Positions 54,132-62,131 of a DNA stretch of 64,000 bases are shown piece by piece (position 1 is the first letter of the stretch; the number at the start of each line of letters is the position of its first letter). The translations under genes were made by a program, and so were the position numbers. This DNA is from Bacteroidales bacterium (GTDB lineage Bacteria > Bacteroidota > Bacteroidia > Bacteroidales > JAADJA01). The DNA lies in assembly GCA_020052415.1 (NCBI GenBank), contig JAGVPB010000094.1:1-64000 (forward strand), in the 5' to 3' direction. Under the pieces are notes generated by a model that ran no database searches, had not been told where the DNA came from, and saw only the letters and a list, made by a program, of their open reading frames with translations.

Positions 54132-55397
54132 ATGAACGAACCGATTTTCAAACATATAGCAATGTTGAGTACTCATGGTTATTTTGATCCGGTACCTACA
54201 TTGGGGATTACCGATACCGGTGGACAGGTTGTTTATGTGCTGGAACTATCCAAAGCCCTCGCCCGTATAGGCATCAGGGTTGACATTTACACCCGGTGGT
54301 TTGATAAATCGAAACCGCAGGTTGATCCAGTTCCCGGATTTCCGCAGGTGAGAGTGATCCGAATACCCTGCGGTAACTGGGAGTTTGTACCAAAAGAATT
54401 CATTTATGATTTACTTCCTGAGTTATCTTCCAATATGATCAGGTACATCAGCATGAACAACCTGAATTATGATCTTTTCCACGGACATTATGTGGATGCT
54501 GGAATTGTTATGCTCGATGTAGCCAAATATTTTGAGAAGCCATCTTATTTTACTGCCCATTCGCTGGGTGCCTGGAAACGGGACCAAATGGGCGGCGATG
54601 AAAATGAAATGGAACTGAAATTCAATTTTAAACATCGAATCTCGGAAGAATTACGGATTTTTAAAGCCGTAAAGGGCCAGACGATGACTTCATCAGTACA
54701 ACTCGAAAAACTCAACAGCCTTTATAATTTTACTTCGGATAATATCGAAATCATTCCACCTGGAGTTGATATTTACAGATTCCGGATGCTGAGAGCGTCT
54801 GAACAAATCACAAAAACAAACCTCCCTGAAAAGTATATTTTAAATCTTAGCCGTATTGATTCAAATAAGGGTCACGATTTACTCCTGAAAGCCTATGCCA
54901 GGATAGCTGAAAAAACAGATGATGTCCATCTCGTGATTGGTGGCGGCTCACCTAATCCAAAATCCTGTGAAACAGAGATTTTCGGAATGATGAAAAAAAT
55001 CATCAGGGAAAATAACATAGAAAATAAAGTTCATCTGGTCGGATATATTTCTGATGAAATGATGCTGCCATATTATCAAAATGCATTGCTGTTTGTGCTG
55101 CCCTCTATATTTGAGCCTTTTGGTATGACCACCCAGGAAGCTATGGCATGCGGATGCCCGGTTATAGCATCAAAATTTGGAGGAATTAAGAATGTAATCA
55201 CACATGGTAAAAACGGTTTGCTTATTGATCCCGGAGACGAAAAGGAATTTGCTGAGGCTATGAGAATACTTGTAAATGATGAAGTGATGAGAAAAAGAAT
55301 CGGTAAATCCGGGAGTGTTCTGATAAGGAATGAATATAGCTGGGAAGCCATAGCGGATCGGTTTCTCGATTTTTATCTTAAATACATTAAACCGTGA
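54132..55397 (+). CDS. GT4 glycosyltransferase, sucrose-phosphate-synthase-like
   Basis: The 421-residue protein is a retaining GT-B glycosyltransferase of family GT4. The N-terminal segment FDPVPTLGITDTGGQVVYVLELSKALARIGIRVDIYTR, DLFHGHYVDAG and FTAHSLGAWKRDQMGG are typical of the sucrose-phosphate/mannosylfructose-phosphate synthase branch. The C-terminal half has ILNLSRIDSNKGHDLLLKAYA, VIGGGSP and the E-x7-E region EPFGMTTQEAMACGCPVIASKFGG. No phosphatase gene adjoins it. Its TGA stop overlaps by 4 bp the GTG of the ORF6N gene. Confidence 0.9.
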   Translation: MNEPIFKHIAMLSTHGYFDPVPTLGITDTGGQVVYVLELSKALARIGIRVDIYTRWFDKSKPQVDPVPGFPQVRVIRIPCGNWEFVPKEFIYDLLPELSSNMIRYISMNNLNYDLFHGHYVDAGIVMLDVAKYFEKPSYFTAHSLGAWKRDQMGGDENEMELKFNFKHRISEELRIFKAVKGQTMTSSVQLEKLNSLYNFTSDNIEIIPPGVDIYRFRMLRASEQITKTNLPEKYILNLSRIDSNKGHDLLLKAYARIAEKTDDVHLVIGGGSPNPKSCETEIFGMMKKIIRENNIENKVHLVGYISDEMMLPYYQNALLFVLPSIFEPFGMTTQEAMACGCPVIASKFGGIKNVITHGKNGLLIDPGDEKEFAEAMRILVNDEVMRKRIGKSGSVLIRNEYSWEAIADRFLDFYLKYIKP

Positions 55398-55942
55398 ATG
55401 AACTCAGACCTAAAGATGAATTTATTGCCGGGAAAATATTTGTAATCCGGAACCAGAAAGTCATGCTCGATGCTGATCTGGCAGAACTATATGGCGTGGA
55501 AACTAAGGCATTAAAGCAAAATGTAAAAAGGAATACTGAGAGGTTTCCTGGAGATTTTATGTTCGTGTTAAACAAAATTGAATTCGAAAACTTGAGGTCA
55601 CAATTTGTGACCTCAAGTTGGGGAGGAAGCCGGCATTTGCCTATGGCCTTTACGGAACAGGGAGTTGCCATGTTATCAGGAATTATTCGCAGCCCCATTG
55701 CAATAAATGTCAATATTCAAATTATGCGGGTATTTGTCAAAATGCGAAAATTAATTTCAAGTTATAGCGAATTAATTGAAAAGGTTGAAGTTATTGAAGC
55801 CAATGCCGCAGAACAAAACCAGCACATTATCAGAATCTATGAGATCATTAAGGAATTGATAGAACCATCATATAAAAACAGAAATCCATTAGGTTACAGA
55901 TTAAAAGAAGAACGTGGAAAATATATTATCAGAAATAACTGA
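55394..55942 (+). CDS. ORF6N-domain DNA-binding protein
   Basis: The 182-residue protein begins with an ORF6N domain (FVIRNQKVMLDADLAELYGVETKALKQNVKRNTERFPGDFMF), continues with the conserved LRSQFVTSSWGGSRHLPMAFTEQGVAMLSGII, and ends in a coiled-coil region (about 125-165). ORF6N domains are found in phage and plasmid regulators and in many Bacteroidota accessory genes. The GTG at 55394 is chosen because it gives the usual N-terminus; it overlaps the upstream stop by 4 bp, and the last 29 bp overlap xdhC. The coding sequence contains a 13-bp-arm palindrome at 55591-55617. Its presence within a metabolic run is unusual; it may have entered by transfer or may regulate the locus. Confidence 0.85.
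   Translation: MNELRPKDEFIAGKIFVIRNQKVMLDADLAELYGVETKALKQNVKRNTERFPGDFMFVLNKIEFENLRSQFVTSSWGGSRHLPMAFTEQGVAMLSGIIRSPIAINVNIQIMRVFVKMRKLISSYSELIEKVEVIEANAAEQNQHIIRIYEIIKELIEPSYKNRNPLGYRLKEERGKYIIRNN
55591..55617. repeat. Intragenic palindrome, 13-bp arms
   Basis: CTTGAGGTCACAA and its exact reverse complement TTGTGACCTCAAG surround a single central T. It lies within the ORF6N gene, where it encodes the LRSQFVTSS region conserved in that family. It could be an operator for self-regulation, a stable mRNA hairpin, or the product of protein conservation on both halves. Confidence 0.9.
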
Positions 55943-56678
55943 AATTAAAAAGTCAGGAAAAAAGGCTGCATTGTGCATTATTGTTGACACTAAAGGCAGC
56001 TCTCCCCGCAAAGCAGGGTCAAAAATGATAGTTTTGGAAGACGGTTCCGGAATTGGGACAATAGGTGGGGGAAGTCTTGAACTGAAAGTCATAGAGGACG
56101 CCCGGAAAGTCATTATACAAAACCAGCCTCAGAAATTCAATTATGATCTTGAGGACGATTTGTCAATGCATTGTGGAGGCACTGCCGAAGTTTATATTGA
56201 ACCAATCGTACCACAGTTGAAACTTTTTATTTTCGGAGCGGGACATATTGGAAAAGCACTTATTAAATATACCTCCGATTTTGGATTCCGCGTCACCCTG
56301 ATAGATCACAGGGAAGAGCTGATGGAAAAGTTTAAACCATCGGGAATCGAATTGATCTGTGAAGATTATTTAAGCGCAATACAAAAGTTGAATTTTGATA
56401 AAGATACTTATATAGTCATTGTTACACCAAAACATGCGTTCGATGAAGAAGTTCTTGCTGCCTGTGCTAAGCTTCCATTTGCATACCTCGGAATGATAGG
56501 AAGCAAAACGAAAGTTATACTCGCACGTAAAAGACTGCTTGAAGAAAAAAATCTTACGCAACAGGAACTGGACAACGTTGATATGCCAATTGGGATTAAA
56601 TTTAATGCACAAACACCTGAAGAAATCGCTATTAGTATTGTGGCAAAACTGATTGATGTGAAAAATACAGGAAAATGA
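55914..56678 (+). CDS. xdhC: XdhC-family molybdenum cofactor insertion/sulfuration protein
   Basis: The 254-residue protein has the two parts of XdhC: an N-terminal domain with AALCIIVDTKGSSPRKAGSKMIVLEDGSGIGTIGGGSLE and MHCGGTAEVYIEPI, and a Rossmann domain with LFIFGAGHIGKALIKYTSDFGFRVTLIDHRE and PKHAFDEEVLAACAKLPFAYLGMIGSKTKV. XdhC binds molybdenum cofactor and promotes its sulfuration and insertion into xanthine dehydrogenase. The GTG at 55914 overlaps ORF6N by 29 bp; the ATG of xdhA overlaps its stop by 4 bp, so translation is coupled. Confidence 0.94.
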   Translation: MENILSEITEIKKSGKKAALCIIVDTKGSSPRKAGSKMIVLEDGSGIGTIGGGSLELKVIEDARKVIIQNQPQKFNYDLEDDLSMHCGGTAEVYIEPIVPQLKLFIFGAGHIGKALIKYTSDFGFRVTLIDHREELMEKFKPSGIELICEDYLSAIQKLNFDKDTYIVIVTPKHAFDEEVLAACAKLPFAYLGMIGSKTKVILARKRLLEEKNLTQQELDNVDMPIGIKFNAQTPEEIAISIVAKLIDVKNTGK

Positions 56679-58129
56679 CTATGAACAGCGGCCAGCATAC
56701 AATCAGTTTCATTCTGGATGACGAAATTGTAACCATTGACTTCAAACAGGAGAAACTTAGTCCAACGCTTACAATTTTAAATTATTTACGGTCCTTGCCC
56801 AACCATAAAGGTGCAAAGGAAGGGTGCGCTGAAGGTGATTGCGGCGCCTGCACTGTTGTTGTTGCTGATTTGGATGAAGAAAACAAGCTTGTTTATAGAG
56901 CTATAAATTCTTGCCTTGTATTTCTTCCGATACTACATGGCAAGCAATTAATTACCGTTGAAAACCTCGCTAAAAAAAACGGTCGTGATATTGATCTTCA
57001 CCCGGTTCAGCAGGCACTTGTTGATATGAATGGTAGCCAGTGCGGGTACTGTACGCCGGGAATCGTAATGTCAATGTTTGCTTTGTATAAGAGTTCTATG
57101 AACCCATCCAGTGAAGTGATCAAAGATGCAATGACGGGGAATCTATGCCGTTGTACTGGTTACCAGCCCATTCTCAATGCTACCGAATTAGCCTGCTCAA
57201 AAAATGAACCGGACCAGTTTTCAAAGAACCAGAACGATATTATTTCCAAATTAAAAGAAATCAAATCCCAAAAATTAACCGTCCAAATTATAACAAAAAC
57301 TCAGAAGTACTTTTTACCTCAGACATTAGCAGATGCTTTGGCTTTAAGGAAGAAATTTCCAAAGACAATAATGGTTAATGGTTCGACAGATATTGCACTT
57401 AAGCAAACCAAAAAATTTGAAAGATTAAAGGAAATCATTGATCTGTCGGTCATCAGGGAGCTAAAATGTTTTTCTGAAAACAAAAAAGAAATTATACTTG
57501 GTTCGGGACTTTCCCTGGAGGCCATAAAAACCAAAGTCTCGGAAAAGCTGCCGGCCTTAGGTAATATGCTTTCGGTTTTTGCCTCCAAACAAATCAGGAA
57601 TGTTGCAACTCTCGGCGGAAACCTTGGAACGGCCTCACCTATCGGGGATACCATTCCTCTATTGATAGCTTATGACTCAAAAATCCGGCTGGTAAAAGAG
57701 ACATCATTTAGAGAAATTCCAATAGAGGAATTTATCAAAGGTCACAGAGAAACAGACCTTAGGAATAATGAGCTGATTCATTCAGTAATAATCCCATTGC
57801 ATCAGGAGCATGTTGTCAGGTTTTATAAAGTATCGAAACGCAGAGATCTGGATATTTCAACGGTAAGTGCTGGATTCCGTTTAGAAATAATAAACGGAAC
57901 CGTCAGTGATATTTGCCTGGCATTTGGTGGAATGGCCGACAGGCCAAAGAGGGCTGTATTGACTGAAGCCTCTTTGTTTCAAAAGGTATGGAATGCAGAA
58001 AATATTGAAATGGCTGCGAATATTTTGGAGAATGAATTTTCGCCAATTTCCGATGCAAGGTCAGGTTCAGGTTTTCGAAAAATGGCCGCAAAAAATTTGT
58101 TATTGAAATTTTACCATGAGACATTATAA
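56675..58129 (+). CDS. xdhA: Xanthine dehydrogenase FeS/FAD subunit
   Basis: The 484-residue protein combines the [2Fe-2S] and FAD modules of molybdenum hydroxylases. The plant-type cluster uses C51, C56, C59 and C80; the second cluster uses C123, C126, C158 and C160 (SQCGYCTPG and NLCRCTGYQ). The FAD domain (about 210-370) has TIMVNGSTDIAL and QIRNVATLGGNLGTASPIGDTIPLL, followed by the CO dehydrogenase flavoprotein C-terminal domain. It passes electrons from the molybdenum subunit to an acceptor. XdhB begins 3 bp after its stop. Confidence 0.95.
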   Translation: MTMNSGQHTISFILDDEIVTIDFKQEKLSPTLTILNYLRSLPNHKGAKEGCAEGDCGACTVVVADLDEENKLVYRAINSCLVFLPILHGKQLITVENLAKKNGRDIDLHPVQQALVDMNGSQCGYCTPGIVMSMFALYKSSMNPSSEVIKDAMTGNLCRCTGYQPILNATELACSKNEPDQFSKNQNDIISKLKEIKSQKLTVQIITKTQKYFLPQTLADALALRKKFPKTIMVNGSTDIALKQTKKFERLKEIIDLSVIRELKCFSENKKEIILGSGLSLEAIKTKVSEKLPALGNMLSVFASKQIRNVATLGGNLGTASPIGDTIPLLIAYDSKIRLVKETSFREIPIEEFIKGHRETDLRNNELIHSVIIPLHQEHVVRFYKVSKRRDLDISTVSAGFRLEIINGTVSDICLAFGGMADRPKRAVLTEASLFQKVWNAENIEMAANILENEFSPISDARSGSGFRKMAAKNLLLKFYHETL

Positions 58130-58132
58130 TTT

Positions 58133-60460
58133 ATGATCTCACACGAAAGCATAATAAAACATGTTACCGGCGAATCGGTTTATATAAACGATCTTAATTT
58201 CGGAGAATCACTTCTTCATGGCTATGTGGTTTATAGTAAAATAGCTCATGGTCTGATCCGATCAATAAAACTGGAAAAAGCAAAATCCATGACCGGTGTC
58301 AAAGCGATATTAAGCTATCGTGAAATTCCGGGAGTTAATCAGATGGGGCCGGTGGTTCACGATGAACCTTGCCTCGCAGAAAAGGAGGTTCATTTCATCG
58401 GTCAGGCCATTCTGCTTATTGCCGCTGAAAGTCTTGATATTGCACATGAAGCAGCTAAGTCCGTACAAATTGAATACGAGCCTTTGGAAGTCATCAACAA
58501 TCTTGAAGATGCTATTAAAAAAAATAACCGCTTACATCCTCCAAGGAAGATTGAGTGTGGAAATATTTCCTCTGCATTTGAAGCAGCACGGAATATCCTT
58601 GAAGGGACATTATTCACAGGAAGCCAGGAGCATTGGTATCTCGAAACACAAACCAGTCTTGCAGTACCCGGAGAAGGCAACGAAATTATTTTATATAGCT
58701 CAACACAACATCCGTCGGAAACCCAGGCCATTGTAGCTGAGGTTCTTGGAATTCCGCGTAAGGATGTGGAAGTCGAAGTGAGAAGGATGGGTGGCGCTTT
58801 TGGCGGAAAAGAAACTCAGGCTAATCACTATGCGGCCTGGTCTGCATTACTTGCAAAGGCAACAGGCCGCCCGGTAAAAATTCATTTAAACCGGGATGAT
58901 GATCAGATTTGTACCGGCAAAAGGCATCCTTTTCATTCCAACTACAAAGCAGGGTTTGATAAGGCCGGCAAGATCACCGCTCTTGACATTGAGCTTAATT
59001 CCGATGCCGGTTCATCAACGGATCTTACAATGGCAATCCTGGAAAGGGCTATGTTCCATGTGGACAATGCCTATTTCATTCCCAATCTCAGAGTGATTGG
59101 AAATACCTGGAAAACGAACCATCCTTCCAATACTGCTTTCCGGGGTTTCGGCGGACCCCAGGGTATGGCGGTAATTGAAAATATTATAGACAGAATTGGA
59201 AGATTCCTGAAAAAGGATGCACTCGAAATCCGTAAACTGAATTTCTATAAATCAGAATCCGAAAACACCACTCATTTTGGTCAGAAAGTCGAAAATAACA
59301 GGCTGGATTTATTATTTGAACAATTGGTAAAGTCTTCGGATTATCATAAGCGGAGAGAACAAATTAACCGGTTCAACCAGTTCAATCCTTTCGTCAAAAA
59401 GGGATTGGCCATGACTCCTGTAAAATTCGGAATTTCTTTTACTACCTCTTTTTTGAACCAGGCAGGTGCGCTCGTCAACATTTACCAGGATGGAACCGTG
59501 CAGGTCAACCATGGCGGAACTGAGATGGGACAGGGCCTTCATACAAAAATCCTAAGCATAGCAGCTTCTGAACTAGGAATAGATCCTGAATATATAAAGG
59601 TCAATGCTACCAGCACTTCGAAAGTTCCCAATACCTCTGCCACTGCAGCTTCCTCAGGTAGCGATTTGAATGGCATGGCAGTGAAATATGCTATTGAAAA
59701 ACTCAAATCAAGGCTGATCCCAATAGCGGTTAAACTTTTAGATGAAGAAAATCCAAATACCAAATTGGTATTTATAAACAATCAGGTTTATAACCCAATA
59801 CAATCCGATACGAAAATCAAATTTATCGAGTTAGTTCAAAAAGCCTATTTGAGCCAGATAAGTCTTAGCGCTACAGGTTTCTATAAAACTCCCGATATTT
59901 TTTACGACAAAGCAGCCGCTAAAGGCAGGCCATTTCATTATTTTGCGTTCGGAATGGCAGTTTCGGAGGTCCTTGTTGATTCATTAACAGGATATGTGAA
60001 GGTTTTGCGTTCGGATATTCTGCATGATGTAGGAAATTCATTGAATGAAAAAATAGACCGGGGACAAATCGAAGGCGGATTTATCCAGGGTTTGGGATGG
60101 ATGACAACTGAAGATTTGAAATATGATGATAAAGGAAACCTTTTGAACCATTCACCGGATACTTATAAAATCCCTACCATACAAGATATTCCTGATGATT
60201 TCAGAGTCGAAATTTTGAAAAATGCGCCAAACAGCAATACGATAATGCAAAGTAAAGCCGTTGGAGAACCACCTTTTATGCTGGCGCTTTCAGTTTGGCT
60301 GGCGATCAAGGATGCCATTTCCGCTGTCGGGGATCATAAATTTGAGCCTGCATTTTCACTCCCCGCGACCAACGAAGTAATCATTTCTTCAATTGAGAAA
60401 ATCAATGAACTTAATAAGAAATCGTTTCATGGTTTACACCAATCCGAAGATCATTATTAA
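58133..60460 (+). CDS. xdhB: Xanthine dehydrogenase molybdenum-binding subunit
   Basis: The 775-residue catalytic subunit binds the molybdopterin cofactor. Motifs are RRMGGAFGGKETQ with E227, NTAFRGFGGPQG with R337, GGTEMGQGLHTK, and KAVGEPPFMLALS with E712. These three residues line up with the two substrate-orienting residues (Glu802, Arg880) and the base (Glu1261) of bovine xanthine oxidoreductase, so purine hydroxylation (hypoxanthine/xanthine) is more likely than aldehyde oxidation. It is the last gene of the run starting at 53421 and converges with mocA, 23 bp away. Confidence 0.95.
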   Translation: MISHESIIKHVTGESVYINDLNFGESLLHGYVVYSKIAHGLIRSIKLEKAKSMTGVKAILSYREIPGVNQMGPVVHDEPCLAEKEVHFIGQAILLIAAESLDIAHEAAKSVQIEYEPLEVINNLEDAIKKNNRLHPPRKIECGNISSAFEAARNILEGTLFTGSQEHWYLETQTSLAVPGEGNEIILYSSTQHPSETQAIVAEVLGIPRKDVEVEVRRMGGAFGGKETQANHYAAWSALLAKATGRPVKIHLNRDDDQICTGKRHPFHSNYKAGFDKAGKITALDIELNSDAGSSTDLTMAILERAMFHVDNAYFIPNLRVIGNTWKTNHPSNTAFRGFGGPQGMAVIENIIDRIGRFLKKDALEIRKLNFYKSESENTTHFGQKVENNRLDLLFEQLVKSSDYHKRREQINRFNQFNPFVKKGLAMTPVKFGISFTTSFLNQAGALVNIYQDGTVQVNHGGTEMGQGLHTKILSIAASELGIDPEYIKVNATSTSKVPNTSATAASSGSDLNGMAVKYAIEKLKSRLIPIAVKLLDEENPNTKLVFINNQVYNPIQSDTKIKFIELVQKAYLSQISLSATGFYKTPDIFYDKAAAKGRPFHYFAFGMAVSEVLVDSLTGYVKVLRSDILHDVGNSLNEKIDRGQIEGGFIQGLGWMTTEDLKYDDKGNLLNHSPDTYKIPTIQDIPDDFRVEILKNAPNSNTIMQSKAVGEPPFMLALSVWLAIKDAISAVGDHKFEPAFSLPATNEVIISSIEKINELNKKSFHGLHQSEDHY

Positions 60461-60483
60461 CTTCATTTTCATTCGGTGCATGA

Positions 60484-61092
60484 TTAATCAGGAATTCCGG
60501 ATTGATATTTGGGGAAATATTTCGAATAATCTTCCGGGGTATTTATATTAACCAAAATTCCCGGATCGTTTACTTCAATCTGAATATGACTAAATGAATT
60601 TATCAATTCCCGGAATTGAATATCGAGATTTGAATTTCTTATTATTGCGTTTATAACAGTCTTATTCAATAAAACCGGATGGCCATTTCTTCCCTGAAAT
60701 GTTGGGATTGCCACGTCAGCATTCAATATTCCGTTCATTAAGGAATTCAGTACCTCAGGATTTACAAATGGATTATCCACATTCTGAATAAAAACAAATG
60801 GGTCATCATTTAATTTCTTCAAACCAAGCTTTATTGAAAAGATTCTGCCGTATTCCGGGTGTTTATTCAAGATCAGAGTGCAATCTTTTAAGCGAGAATT
60901 TTTCAAGTGTTTGTCCTCGTCAATAAATGGTTGATTAACGACTATTATCAGGTTTTTAACGCCAGCTAATCTGTAGCCGGAGATGATATTTTCCAAAAAA
61001 TTAAATTCATCACTGAATTTCAGGAAAGGCTTCAAAACACCCATTCTGGATGAATAGCCGGCAGCGAGAATGATACATGAAGGCTTAATCAC
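60484..61092 (-). CDS. mocA: MocA-like molybdenum cofactor cytidylyltransferase
   Basis: The 202-residue protein has the nucleotidyltransferase start CIILAAGYSSRMGVLKPFLKF, the VNQPF and QNVDNPFVNPEVLNSL acidic motif, and RNGHPVLLN followed by NINTPEDYSKYF. This pattern (NPxxR-like GHP and INTPEDY) is that of MocA and MobA relatives, which add CMP or GMP to molybdopterin. Hydroxylases such as XDH usually use the cytosine form. The C-terminus agrees with MocA length. It is on the strand opposite to xdhABC but inside the same locus. Confidence 0.88.
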   Translation of the reverse strand: MIKPSCIILAAGYSSRMGVLKPFLKFSDEFNFLENIISGYRLAGVKNLIIVVNQPFIDEDKHLKNSRLKDCTLILNKHPEYGRIFSIKLGLKKLNDDPFVFIQNVDNPFVNPEVLNSLMNGILNADVAIPTFQGRNGHPVLLNKTVINAIIRNSNLDIQFRELINSFSHIQIEVNDPGILVNINTPEDYSKYFPKYQSGIPD

Positions 61093-61186
61093 ATCTTCAA
61101 GAATTGAAACAAAGCTATAAAATCTTTTATACTATTTTTGTTTGCTAAGGATTTTAATGAATTAAAATCTGTAAAAATTAATGTGA

Positions 61187-62119
61187 ATGCACGAGAGGTC
61201 GGCTGAATTAAGAAGAGCTTCCTGGATCGGAATCGTTGGTAATGTTGTTCTTGCAACGCTAAAAGTCACCATCGGTTTTATCGCCGGGAGCTTCGCAGTT
61301 ATTGGTGACGGCATAGATACTTTATCCGACGTGCTCACGTATTTCATTACTCTTTTCACCGCACGTATCATTTCCAAACCGCCGGATTGCAAGTATCCCT
61401 ATGGTTATAAAAGAGCCGAAACAATCGCGACAAAGATCCTTGCATTCATCATTTTTTTTGCAGGAGCACAACTTCTGATCTCAACGATATCAAGGCTCAT
61501 TGAGGGTGAAGCCCGTGAAATGCCATCAGTCATTGCTATTTACGTTACCATATTCAGTATTGCCGGAAAATTCATCCTCTTTTTCTGGCAATCGAGGATC
61601 GGGAAGAAAACGGACAGTGCAATGATTCTTGCAAATGCCAGGAATATGCTGAATGATGTGATTATATCATCCTCTGTTTTGATAGGTCTTATCTTCGCTT
61701 TTATTTTAAAAATGCCTATATTGGACACTATAACGGCAATGGGAGTAAGTTTCTGGATCATCTGGGTTGCCTTTGGTATCTACCGGGAATCCAGTCTTGA
61801 ATTGATGGACGGAGTAAAGGACATTTCCATTTATAATAAGATTTTCAAATCTGTGGACCAGGTGGAAGGCGCTCTGAATCCGCACAGGATAAGGGTCAGG
61901 AAAATAGCCAACATGTTTCTTATCGCTCTTGATATAGAGGTGGACCAGGATATCAGGGTCATTTCCGCTCATGAAATAGCCAAACAGGTTGAAAATAGCC
62001 TGAAGAAAAATATTGAAAACATCTACGATGTGTTGATTCATATCGAACCGCTTGGTAATGTAGAAAAAGATGAATTATACGGAATATCGAAGGAAAATTT
62101 GCAGGTAAAACAAAGTTAA
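61187..62119 (+). CDS. Cation diffusion facilitator (CDF) metal transporter
   Basis: The 310-residue inner-membrane protein has six predicted helices and a cytoplasmic C-terminal ferredoxin-like domain. The metal site residues are D44-x3-D48 in helix 2 (GDGIDTLSDVL) and N153-x3-D157 in helix 5 (ANARNMLNDVI); classical zinc exporters have H-x3-D in helix 5, so manganese, iron or another ion is possible. It lies between mocA and ygfK, 12 bp ahead of ygfK on the same strand, which suggests a joint role with the flavoprotein or in metal balance for the hydroxylase (inference). Confidence 0.9.
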   Translation: MHERSAELRRASWIGIVGNVVLATLKVTIGFIAGSFAVIGDGIDTLSDVLTYFITLFTARIISKPPDCKYPYGYKRAETIATKILAFIIFFAGAQLLISTISRLIEGEAREMPSVIAIYVTIFSIAGKFILFFWQSRIGKKTDSAMILANARNMLNDVIISSSVLIGLIFAFILKMPILDTITAMGVSFWIIWVAFGIYRESSLELMDGVKDISIYNKIFKSVDQVEGALNPHRIRVRKIANMFLIALDIEVDQDIRVISAHEIAKQVENSLKKNIENIYDVLIHIEPLGNVEKDELYGISKENLQVKQS

Positions 62120-62131
62120 GGCAGGATAAGA

